From Mesocentrotus franciscanus (taxonomy: Eukaryota > Echinodermata > Echinoidea > Camarodonta > Strongylocentrotidae): 64,000 bases of DNA. The position numbers and the translations under genes are program-made. The stretch spans positions 38,404,912-38,468,911 of the forward strand of contig CP137669.1 in the NCBI GenBank assembly GCA_037976565.1, read 5' to 3'. The notes under the pieces are model-generated. The model was not told the DNA's origin. It saw only the letters and a program-made list of their open reading frames with translations, and did no database searches. Below are positions 23,850 to 33,711 of this stretch, one piece after another. How positions within the stretch are numbered: position 1 is the first letter of the stretch; each line of letters starts with the position of its first letter.

Positions 23850-24690
23850 TGACCGTGATTAAATGCCTAAAACCCTGAGCTTCCGGGGCTCGGCCCCCTG
23901 GATTCCACCTAGGGCCCTAAGGCGGGCCCCTGGATGCTCATCTAACGGTAATTTAGTGCCTAAAACCCTGAGCTTCTGGGGACTCCGCCCCCTGGACGCC
24001 ACGCCAATTAGTGACCTGCCAGTGTCACAAATAGGTTATCAAAATATGCTCATCTGACCGTAATTAAATGCCTAAAACCCTGAGCTTCCAGGGCTCTGCC
24101 CTCTGGACCCCACCTAGGGCCCTAAAACGGGCCCATAGATGCTCATCTGACGGTAATTTAATGCCTAGAACCTCTGAACTTCCGGTGGCTCTGCCCCCTC
24201 GACCCCACAAGCGGCCCTAAGGCGGGCCCCTGAATGCTTATCTGACCGTTATAAAATGCCTAAAACCCCTGAGCTTCTTGGGGCTCCACCCCCTGGGCCC
24301 CGCCCCCTGGATCCCGCCCCCTGGACCCAACGCCAATTCGTGTCGCCAGTGTCACAAATAAGGTATCAAAATATGCTCATCTGACCTTAAACGCCTAGTA
24401 TTAAACTGTTACTTGATTTAAAGACGTCCAGGGGCTCTGCCCCTGACCCAACCAATGGCCCTAAGTCAGGCCCGTGGATATTCATCTGACAGTAATTTAT
24501 TGCCTAAAACCCCTGAGCTTCCGGGGGCTCCGCCCCCTGGACCCCACGCCAATTAGTGACCTGCCAGTGTCACAAATAGGGTATCAAAATATGCTCATCT
24601 GACCGTAATTAAATGCCTAAAATCCCTGAGCTTCCGGGGGCTCAGCCCCCTGGACCCCACGCCAATTAGTGACCGGCCAGTGTCAACTTA
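23850..24690 (+). repeat. GC-rich ~110-150-base tandem repeat
   Basis: At least six degenerate units share TGCTCATCTGACCGTAATT, AAATGCCTAAAACCCCTGAG, CTTCCGGGGGCTCCGCCCCC and GTGACCTGCCAGTGTCACAA. The same motif occurs in the shorter relative at 49121-49774. Confidence 0.8.
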
Positions 24691-24729
24691 ACCAAACTTA
24701 ACCAAACACATTATAACTCTGGATATAAC

Positions 24730-25225
24730 TGTGTATTAAACTGTTACTTGATTTAAAAAGACGTTATCATGCACTGCTTTTTATGGTCTCCATTGTGTTA
24801 GTAGATGCCAGGAAAACATCACTTATGGGCCGGGGGTTCAAAATAGCACCAAAAAAAAATCGCCTCGCCGCTACGCGGCTCGTGGACGATGCTCCGCATC
24901 GTCATTGGGTCAAACAGATACTGTTAAAAATGTTACTTGATTTAAAAAGACGTTATCATGCACTGCTTTTTATGGTCTCCACTGTGTTAGTAGATGCCAG
25001 GAAAACATCACTTACGGGCCGGGGGTCAAAATAGCACCCCAAAAAATCGCCTCGCCGCTACGCGGCTCGTGAACGATCGTCATTGGGTCAAACTGTTTAA
25101 ACTGTTACTTGATTTAAAAAGACGTTATCATGCACTGCTTTTTATGGTCATCATTGTGTTAGTAGATGCCAGGAAAACATCACTTACGGGGGTTCAAAAT
25201 AGCCAAAAAAAATCGCCTCGCCTCG
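24730..25225 (+). repeat. Three tandem units of ~175-185 bases
   Basis: TGTTACTTGATTTAAAAAGA followed by CGTTATCATGCACTGC begins at about 24741, 24930 and 25104. Each unit ends near AATCGCCTCGCC, the first two continuing GCTACGCGGCTCG. The short frames over these units are repeats of one another, not separate genes. Confidence 0.8.
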
Positions 25226-26216
25226 CTCATTAATTTGCACTGGTCAAACCCCCTTGGCAAAAGCTAGATCTGCCCCTGAGGATCAATAATATGGTATCAA
25301 AATATGTCTGACCGTAATTAAATGCCCATACCCCCTGAGCTTCCGGGGAGTCTGCCCCGTGACCCCTGCCAGGGCTTTGCCCCTAGACCACACGCCAATT
25401 TACACTACGCTCTACCTGATCGTAAATACTTTAGCCTCCCCCCACCCACTTTGAAAAACGTTCAGCGGGGCCTGCATGTAAGAGTGGGGTGATGCGGATT
25501 TTTTTGTCTGCCAGCCCCCCCAAACGTTTTTGCTCATTACGCCACTGACTTTGTGAATGAGGTTCTTGGTAGCTGGGTCCCAGACAGAGGAAGCATACTC
25601 TACGATCGGTCGAACCAATGTTTTGTATGCAGTGGCTTTGAGGTCAGAAGATTTAATGCGTAGATTGCGTCTTAGAAAGGCAAGGACGTTATTGGCTTTA
25701 TTGACAGTATTATTGATATGTTGGGTCCACTTGAGATCGGAAGTGATGGTAATTAACACCCAAGTACTTCGCAGAGTCAACGGTTTCAAGGGGGGTGTTG
25801 TTCAAATGATAGCCTACACATGTTGTACCTTGCTACCTTGCTTCTTTTCCTGGAGACCGTGAGTACATTGCATTTGTCCGTGTTTAAAGGCCAGGTTCAT
25901 TGATTTTGAAATCGACTGAATTTGGTATCATTGTAATCAGAACATTACACTGAGTAAAACTAACACATTTGTGTAACTTGTAAATTCGTGCGAAAATTAT
26001 AAAAGTTGATTAAACTTGACGAAATATCACCCCACTCGAGACCCCGAAAACATCGTAAGTCAGGTGATTTTTGAGTGATGTAGCACAATGAACAATTAAT
26101 ACAATGGGCCGCTCAGCTGATCGGTGCGCGATGCAGTTTGCGTGCAATTCACATGTATTGCATTGACTCTTACCTAACCTAATTACCTTCATCAAAGTCA
26201 CCCTGAAAATATCGAT

Positions 26217-26471
26217 ATGGACGAAAACATACTTGAATCGAGTTTTGAGGAGATAGAAGAAGGAAGTACCTCGGACAACGACAACGACAATGGAGATTTG
26301 GGAGATCTAGACCTAAAGAAGATCTGGAAGATTTTGCCGAAGTCGATGGACAAGCACAAGCTGTCGGGGCAGCCGCAGTCGCTGCGTGTCATGAGCCCGC
26401 ATATCACAGCCAGGCCAGCCGGCCCGGCGCTTGATCGAGCTAGCTGTGAATCGCGAACCGGACTGATCTAA
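26217..26471 (+). pseudogene. Acidic ORF, possible transposase N-terminal remnant
   Basis: An 84-residue frame starting MDENILESSFEEIEEGSTSD, rich in Asp/Glu over the first ~35 residues, then LKKIWKILPKSMDKHK. After about residue 50 it turns Pro/Ala/Arg-rich and ends. An acidic start followed by a basic segment is common in piggyBac-type transposases, but no DDD catalytic region is present in the rest of the element. It lies about 330 bases inside the left TTAA end, where a transposase start would be expected. I read it as the remnant N terminus of an internally deleted autonomous element; it could be a chance frame. Confidence 0.4.
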
Positions 26472-27043
26472 GTCTTCTCTCGATCGACTTCCACTTTCCC
26501 CATTTATCTATCAAAAATCTAAACTAATCGGCCTAATCAGACATTTTCGTAATGAATATTTGGACAATTATATGTAAACTTGTCGCATATTTTGCCCCAG
26601 AAGAGTCGTTAGTTCAGCATGCAAAATGTCTTAGGCACTCCCAGATCCGACACAAACACGCTGAGCTGCCCTCAGAATATGTGATTATTTTCCCGATTTT
26701 TATGGTCAAATGTGACGGTAAATAACATAAAAATCGAATACACATTTGTAGAAAGTATTATTTATTCAGTGTATCTCATTCAAAGTGCCTAAAATAAAGG
26801 AAATATCACAACTGGCGGTAAATATACAAACAACGTTAACCCATATCTAAAAATTGCAATGGGTATCCAACATTGTCCCGAATGTGTGATTGCAGGTTGT
26901 TCATAATGTGACGTCATTTTATCGCATGTAAATAACGCCGTCATTTCACTTTGTGAGTGGGTTTTGGAAAGGGTAACAAAATTGCAATTAATTTATTCCT
27001 CACAATAGTGAGGGCTTTAAAAGTACTTTAGTCATTTTGTTAA

Positions 27044-27571
27044 AGGTACTATGTCCCATTTGCATGCCAAAAAAATGAAAAGGTTAAATTCCAACGGCAT
27101 TTGAAAGACAAAACTAATTTAGAACTTCCCTAAAAAAGGGGGCTTGAAAATGTCTTTAAGTGGGAAAATAACGACTATTAGTTGTCGAATTGACTTAGGA
27201 GCTATAGAGCCAGTAAGTAATAGTCTGATTTTTCAGACATCTGTACCGATTGGTCGTACGTTTTATGCTGCCCAAAGATTCAATCAGTTTAATTTTGGCC
27301 ATTAAAAGAAGTGGGTTATTGATGTAGACAAATGCTCACCCTTTACAGCTCATTTTATGTATGTTATTACCAAAGATGAAAAAAAAAGCCAGTCAGTCAC
27401 TCAATAGTGTCTGACAGTGAAGTCTAGCAAGTAAACGGGTTTCCTTGCATAATTTGAATATTAGGACTCTGCTAACATTTAAATTTCACACAAAGGACAT
27501 ACATGACATATTCATAATTCCTGCAAAGTTCTACAGAATTTGATGTTGGCTGCAAAAGGGACATAGTATCT
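27044..27571 (+). mobile_element. TTAA-target MITE, family A, copy 3
   Basis: TTAA at 27040-27043 and 27572-27575. Ends AGGTACTATGTCCCATTTGC and GGGACATAGTATCT. Close to the other three copies, with small deletions (for example loss of ATGTA after GCTC near 27335). Nested in the family C element, which is nested in a LINE: three layers. Confidence 0.9.
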
Positions 27572-29005
27572 TTAATGTTCTCAGCAATCTGTAGAGGTGT
27601 GATTTGCCTTTTTTCCAAATTTCAATGAACCTGGCCTTTAAAACCATCATCCATTTTTCAGCCCAATCACCAATCCTGTTGAGGTCTTGTTGAAGATTGT
27701 GTGCATGATGTTGGTTGTCGATGGTCATGTAGGAAATCGCATCATCGGCAAATAGGCGAACTTTGGATGCCGTAGACCATTTGGCAAGTCATTTATGTAG
27801 AATAGAAAGAGACAAGGTCCAAGAACCGACCCTTGAGGCACTCCAGATTCCACTGCTGTTGATGATGAGTCCTTGCCATCCACTGAAGGACTCTTTGACT
27901 TCTTCCATGGAGAGAGCTTTGGATCCATCCAAGATTCTTCCCTCTGACACCATAGAAGTTCAACTTGTGCAAGAGCCGTTGATGCCCACCTTGTCGAATG
28001 CTTTTGAAAAATCCATGATTATGGCATCCATTTGACGTCCTTCGTCCAAGTTCTTGTGCAGGTCGCTTGTGAATCCTAATAACTGTTGTTCACATGACAT
28101 GTTCTTGCGAAAGCCATATTGAAGGGGGAAGATGATGCTATTTCTGTCCCCATGCTTCATGATATTGCTGGCTAGAACATGTTCCATTGGTTTGCAGCAA
28201 ATGCATGTTAGTGAGATGGGACGATAGTTTACTGGAGTTGATCTATTACCTTTCTTGTAGATTGGTACAACATTCGCCTCACGCCAGTCCTCTGGTATTA
28301 CACTCGTTACATATGACAAGATTATATATGCTCGGAAGCTGTTTTTACTTCGTCTCGTATATCAGTGATTTCCCGCAGCCCCAAATATAGTATAGTGATT
28401 TTTCTATTAATTGCTCCAGTCTAGCCTCTTTTTATCTCTTTTTTTCATAGATATTAATTCGAAACCTGGTTTAAAAAAAAAAAATATATAAAGCAGGAAA
28501 ATCAAAATCTGAGATCATCGATATTGTGTCATCTTTGAAACCATCTACATCTAGCGGTTCTGATAATCACCTAAAATTCTAAAGGAGTGCATTCACCTTT
28601 TTATTGATCCCTTATGTAAAATCATTAATCTCAGGGAGTTGTTCCTGATAAATTGAAGATAGCTAAAGTAGTACCATGCAGTACTGTATAAAAAAACTGA
28701 CCGTAAAAATGTCATTAATTATAGGCCAATAGCATTGGTACCAATCTTTTCTAAAATACTTGAGAAAATAATTTATAATCGCTTAAATGAGTTTCTATCT
28801 AAAAATAATATCTTGATTCCTCAGCAGTGTGGATTTCGTAAGTACTTCTCCACTGAAATGGGTGCCGTGTTTAATTTATTAAGTAAAAGCTATTGATGGA
28901 GACAAGTATTGTTTGGGGATATTTTTAGATCTATCTAAGGCGTTTGATACCATTGGCATTGACCAAAAGGCATCCTCCTCAGGAAACTTGAGCATTATGG
29001 AACAC

Positions 29006-30435
29006 TAGTCCGGGAGCCAGGCGGGGGTGGGGGCTAGCTGGAAAGGAAATTAACCAATTTTTATGTGCACAGATGTAAAGATCGCATAGCTCCATATAGC
29101 AAATTGACCGTCTGGCATGTTTTAAGTGGTGGGTGTGGCCAGGGGGTGGCCCCCTCCCAAAAAGCGGCCCTTTTGACGACAAAATAGTATTTTGTAAATA
29201 ATATTTTTAAGGAAACCTTAAATCACCATGAGTTTGGTGTCATATGAAAGAAAATTAAATTATCTACATTTTGATACCTATTCCAACGAAATTAGGATTA
29301 ATTAACATCGCAAATTTAAGTAAAAAACATGATTTTGGGTGATTTTTTTCGAAATATTGAATTTTATCAAAAAAGATTATTTTTCCATATATCAAAATCG
29401 GAGAAGTGCTTTTTGTTATAACTTTCCAGGAATTTGCTTATGTACAAAGACAATATCCTGTGCAAGGGAGAGGTTTATATATCTTTTCAATAAAAAGTTA
29501 TAGCAATCCAAAGTTATTGATTTGATTTCCACAAAAACAACATTTTTGCCCACATGTGTATTAACTGTATGCATATACGTGCATTAGTGTATTAAGGACC
29601 TGTTTGGTGTGTTTACATCGAATTAGTGCATCGATCAACATGAATATAATATAATATCGCCATGTTTGATTTAATGGTTTATTTTGCCTGACTACTAAAA
29701 AAACATGTGTATGCTTGTAAGCAACCAATACTCATAATTCCTATTGTGATTAGATTAGAATGACATAAACTTTTCTCATAAAATAGTTTCGGCTAGGTAT
29801 GCAAAGTTATTTTTTTCTCTCGATAACAAGTAATTCGGTACAAAGATCGAAGGAACATTATGAAACTACTTGATTCGATTGAATCTCAGTTTTAGTCTTT
29901 GTGTGTTTCAAATAGGAAGTTCCACAACAATAATAGAGATCAATTTGAAATCTGTTCTGCTTAGCCATGAATGACTTAAAATCGTTACTAACTCCTTGAA
30001 CTTCTAAGGATCTCACGATTTGATGATTGGAAAACGTCATTAGGAGCAGCTTATAATTTTGGAAACATTATATTATATTCATGTTGATCGATGCACTAAC
30101 TTGTTTTGGTCATGGGCAAGATTATGACAAGCGGCTGGAAGGGGGCGGGGTGGGGGTGGGGAGAGGCAACTGCCAATGTCCACATTTCCTGAAACATCCC
30201 AGAGTACAGAAGAAGAACTTATCAATTGCACCTAGCGCTCCAAATCCTCTGAACTTTCTGCACTACTAAATGTCTAATCACTTTTGTCCAGTTAATATAC
30301 CGAGATACTGGCCAAAATCAGAGGAATATCTACAATAAAGCACCTTTTTGGCTCAAAATTTATATTTCACACTACATCACTCATTGAAATTGGTATCAGG
30401 ATGAAGGTATTTTAATTATCCATCTTTTGACACCA

Positions 30436-30466
<31 letters not shown>

Positions 30467-31317
30467 TTATATAGCGCAGCTTTTATACAAAATATATTCA
30501 GCTGCGCTGGTTCAGAGCTCCTTTTTACTAAATTTCACAAAATAGAATCTCTCAATTAAACAAATATGTTTTTAATTTGGATTTGAAGACATTGAGAGAT
30601 GGAGTGCTTCGTATTTCTATTGGCAAGCTATTCCATAGTTTGGGGGCTGCAATAGCAAAATACATGGTGATTAGAGGTTTTAGTTAAAAGTTATCTTTTA
30701 AACTCGATGTAAACACACCAAACAGGTCCTTAATACACTAATGCACGTATATGCATACAGTTAATACACATGTGGGTAAAAATGTTGTTTTTTGTGAAAA
30801 TCAAATCAATAACTTTGGATTGCTATAACTTTTTATTGAAAAGATATATAAACCTCTCCCTTGCACAGGATATTGTCTTTGTACATAAGCAAATTCCTGG
30901 AAAGTTATAACAAAAAGCACTTCTCCGATTTTGATATATGGAAAAATAATCTTTTTTGATAAAATTCAATATTTCGAAAAAAATCACCCAAAATCATGTT
31001 TATTACTTAAATTTGCGATGTTAATTAATCCTAATTTCGTTGGAATAGGTATCAAAATGTAGATGATTTAATTTTCTTTCATATGACACCAAACTCATGG
31101 TGGTTCAAGGTTTCCTTACAATATTATTTACAAAATACTATTTTGTCGTCAAAAGGGCCACTTTTTTGGGAGGGTCCGCCCCCTGGCCACATTCACCACT
31201 TAGAACATGCCAGACGGTCAATTTGCTATATGGAGCTATGCGATCTTTACATCTGTGCACATGAAAATTGGTTTCCTTTCCAGCTAGGTTGACCCCCCCC
31301 CCCCTGGCTCCCATACT
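29006..31317. mobile_element. 2.3 kb foldback element with ~620-base arms
   Basis: Arms 29015-29665 and about 30065-31300 are reverse complements: AAGATCGCATAGCTCCATAT, GGAGAAGTGCTTTTTGTTAT and TGCATATACGTGCATTAGTG occur in one and inverted in the other. Ends TAGTCCGGGAGCCAGG and CCTGGCTCCCATACT. Flanking ACAC at 29002-29005 and 31318-31321 is the target duplication (3-4 bases). The right arm is itself interrupted at about 30105-30690, by unique sequence and a LINE fragment. No transposase is seen. A diverged arm fragment lies at 50270-50570 and a shorter piece at about 40085-40150. Confidence 0.85.
30437..30668 (-). pseudogene. LINE 3' terminus (L2-like)
   Basis: Read on the minus strand, 30660-30551 gives AAPKLWNSLPIEIRSTPS, then VFKSKLKTYLFN and a stop. 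This is the usual C-terminal motif of L2/CR1-type ORF2. It is followed by a 3' UTR ending in GCGCTATATAAATTTATTAT and an (ATT)n tail. The tail resembles that of the SINE at 45340-45650. The fragment is nested inside the right arm of the foldback element. Confidence 0.8.
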
Positions 31318-32478
31318 ACACGTGGTGTAGCATTGTCTTGGTTCCGAAGCTATTTGTTTGACAGGACTCAATTTGTTGTGGTGGATGGTACTAGTTCCCA
31401 ACTTGCTTCTATTAAATATGGTGTACCTCAGGTTTCTGTTCTAGGTCCCCTTTTGTATTTGATCTATATAAATGATATAATACACTCATCAAAATTATTC
31501 TCATAGTATGAGAATCAGCCAGCAAGCCGGTATCATCAGCAAAAAAGTGAATTGCTGATGATACCAGCTTGCTGCTGGCTGATAAGAAGGCTGAAGATTT
31601 TTTACTAATTACAAATCAAGAGATTCAAAAACTGTATGCATGCATGGTATTGTTGTAATAAGTTATTGTTGAATGTTCAAAAGACAAAGTGTGTTATTTT
31701 TCGCTGAAAGGGTAAAAAGCTTCCAGATGGTATCACTTTTCTTAATTGTTGGAGGCCATGATGTTGCGCTCAGTGAAAATGTTCAGTTCTTAGGGTTAAC
31801 TATGGATGAGCATTTATCTTGGAAAAATCATTTAGATGTTGTATGCACAAAGTTGTCCCGAAGTGTAGGTGTCATTTTTAGATTAAAATTTATTTTAACC
31901 GAAAGAGTGCTGATAACATTATATAATAGTATTATTCTTCCTTATTTGACATATTGTAATGTTGCTTGGGGAAACACTTTTAAGCCATATATTGATAAGT
32001 TGAGAGTATTGCAGAAGAAGGCAATAAGGCTTATTACTAATTCTAATTATAGACATCCAAGTTCTCCATTGTTCCTTCGACTAAGAATGTTACCACTAAG
32101 TGGACTTGTGTCGTTCAATTGCGTATTGTTTATGTTTAAACTCCAGTCTATGCCTCATGAATGTACGTTAAAAGATTTCTTCCGTCAGAACTCACAAATT
32201 CTTAATTATAATACACGTCAAAGGGATCTTATTCATCAGCCTTTTGCAAGAACAAATGTCACTCTGACCTCTTTCCATATCTCTTGCATTAAAGAATGGA
32301 ACAGTTTGCCTGATGATATTTTTTTTTAAAGGGTAAAACTCTTTCTAGGTTTAGAAGGTTATCAAAAACGTACCTACTTGAAAGACTGACATAATTTTTC
32401 TTTGTATCTTAATAATTTCTCATTCTAAAATGTTTTTTCGACCACTGAGGACCTACTCATCGGTGTGTTTGCTGTGTA

Positions 32479-32479
<1 letters not shown>

Positions 32480-32538
<59 letters not shown>

Positions 32539-32556
32539 CGCGCGCGTGTGTGAGAG
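32480..32556. repeat. (TG)n microsatellite
   Basis: About 38 TG units with a few C interruptions, turning to CGCGCG at the right. Part of the LINE 3' region; the Cys/Val-rich frame over it is an artefact. Confidence 0.95.
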
Positions 32557-32979
32557 TATTTTTGTGTCCTATATTCTGTAGCTTAGTATTTCCATCCCTT
32601 GTAAATACGTTACATTCCTTTTATTCACCTTGCCAAATTGTAAATGTATGTATTTTGTGGACTATAGGGACTATAGGGCCCGCTCACAAACTTAGCTTTA
32701 AAGGGGTCCTAAAATCATTCATTTTATGATGTAATTAAGTTGATGAATGTACTATTACCAGTCTCTTTTTTATTTAAAAGATTATATCATGTTTGTGTGG
32801 TTTTGAATAAATGAACTTGAATGTTAATTTGCTCCCACACTTCAATCTGTTCTACTGTTGCCCAGAGTACAGCCGAAACCCCCGCCCCCGCTTCCCATCG
32901 TGATACATTTCTCTATCGAAAAGGGGGCATTAACGAAAAGGGGAATTCTGCATGCAAACGCTGTCTCCATGCACACACC

Positions 32980-33150
32980 TTCTCTCTCTCTCTCTCTCTT
33001 TCTCAAGTCTTTCTCATCTCTCTTTCTCTTAATTTCTCAAGTCTCTATCAACTCTCTCTCTCACCCCCCCTCTCTCTCTCTCTCTCTCTCACCCTTCTTA
33101 TCTATCTCGATCTCTCTTTATTTCTCTCTCTTTCTTGTCCCACATCTCTC
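32980..33150. repeat. (CT)n-rich microsatellite
   Basis: Interrupted CT runs, longest at 32983-33002 and 33069-33091. Two overlapping Ser/Leu-rich frames here are artefacts. Nothing else is seen between the LINE end (32825) and the FABP poly(A) signal. Confidence 0.9.
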
Positions 33151-33466
33151 TTATCTTCCCATTATGAACCTATATAAGGTCACATCACAATGCATGGGTT
33201 TCTTTCTCGTTTTCAAATGCAATCTTTGACGGTTCCATTTGTACGCCTTCACACACTTTATTCGAATTTAATAGGATTTTATACAGTAATACTGTCCGGT
33301 TTTACACTATAGCTCCCAAATCCAGGGCGGAGCATTACAATATACCAGCCTACTAAAGTTTTTTTTTTTTAATCCTTCAGTAAGTTTTTTGATGGATCAT
33401 TAAAAAAACATTCAAAATAAAGAGACAAAGACACCTTAAATTTTTAACGATTCATAGCAGAACGTT

Positions 33467-33486
33467 TTTATTTCTATTATTTTATT
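33467..33486 (-). promoter_or_regulatory. Polyadenylation signals of the FABP gene
   Basis: Two AATAAA hexamers on the minus strand (33486-33481 and 33472-33467), 226-247 bases past the stop codon. They imply a 3' UTR of about 250 bases ending near 33445-33460. Confidence 0.65.
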
Positions 33487-33711
33487 AACAAACGGTCCAT
33501 TCGGGTGTGCAATGTGATGTCATTCATGCTGAGGTAGCAGAATATTACCAACAAAAGGCTATTTTCTGATTCACTGCTATAAACCTCAAGAATTCGGTCG
33601 GGAAAAATAGAGAATATCGATAATTTCTTTTCACTAGAGAAATGTGATTTCCACAATTATGTACAGTCTTTCTTCATCAAATGTGTTGCCGACGATAAAG
33701 AGTTCCTCATT

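Larger units (their letters stand above)
22478..25547 (+). mobile_element. 3.07 kb hAT-like non-autonomous element
   Basis: Flanked by a perfect 8-base duplication ACTTTGTG (22470-22477 and 25548-25555). Ends: CACTGGCGTACTGGTGGGG at left; the right end is the reverse complement of CAGTGGCGTAATGAGCAAAA. No transposase frame; the interior is three blocks of tandem repeats. Shorter relatives with the same ends lie at 49121-49774 and 58172-58597. A second internal start (CACTGGCGTACTGATGGGG, 23476) suggests it grew by fusion of two family members. Confidence 0.9.
25888..27637 (+). mobile_element. 1.75 kb TTAA-target transposon, family C, with an acidic ORF
   Basis: Flanked by TTAA at 25884-25887 and 27638-27641, with 16-base perfect inverted ends AGGCCAGGTTCATTGA. 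It interrupts a LINE; joining the flanks with one TTAA restores the RT frame across the junction (MMVF then NTDKC on the minus strand). It holds a family A MITE at 27044-27571, leaving about 1.2 kb of its own sequence. It contains a short ORF with an acidic N terminus (26217-26471). Too short for a complete transposase, so probably internally deleted. piggyBac or Kolobok type by target site. Confidence 0.9.
21948..28330 (-). pseudogene. 5'-truncated LINE, split by two transposons
   Basis: Minus-strand RT homology begins at about 28319. The order is [52 protein letters not shown] (28319-27960), then [19 protein letters not shown] and, after a one-base frameshift near 27770, [12 protein letters not shown], the RT catalytic box. 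At 27641 the sequence is broken by a 1.75 kb element and resumes at 25884. It runs through SDLKWTQHINNTVNKA to NLIHKV at 25555, is broken again by a 3.07 kb element, and resumes at 22477 with EMVQRRAARFTLNRYHNTSS to about 22124. The 3' end carries a short (AGAAG)n-type tail at about 21948-21965. Apart from the inserts it is well preserved, so it is fairly young. CR1/Jockey-like; the N-terminal endonuclease is absent by 5' truncation. Confidence 0.88.
28400..32825 (+). pseudogene. LINE with RT domain, split by a foldback element
   Basis: Plus-strand homology starts before IIDIVSSLKPSTSSGSDNH (about 28510-28570). It continues with VVPDKLKIAKVVP, NYRPIALVPIFSKILEKII, PQQCGFRKYFST and IFLDLSKAFDTI to 29005. 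A 2.3 kb element interrupts; the frame resumes at 31322 with [12 protein letters not shown], then [21 protein letters not shown] (VPQG-like box; Gly replaced by Val). The YADD box is disrupted near 31500-31570. The intact frame 31673-32329 (218 residues) holds VQFLGLTMDEHLSWKNHLD and the RT C-terminal region to EWNSLPDDIFF. The 3' part holds a TG repeat and ends at AATAAATGAACTTGAATG near 32820. CR1/L2-like. It lies head-to-head with the minus-strand LINE ending at 28330. Confidence 0.85.
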
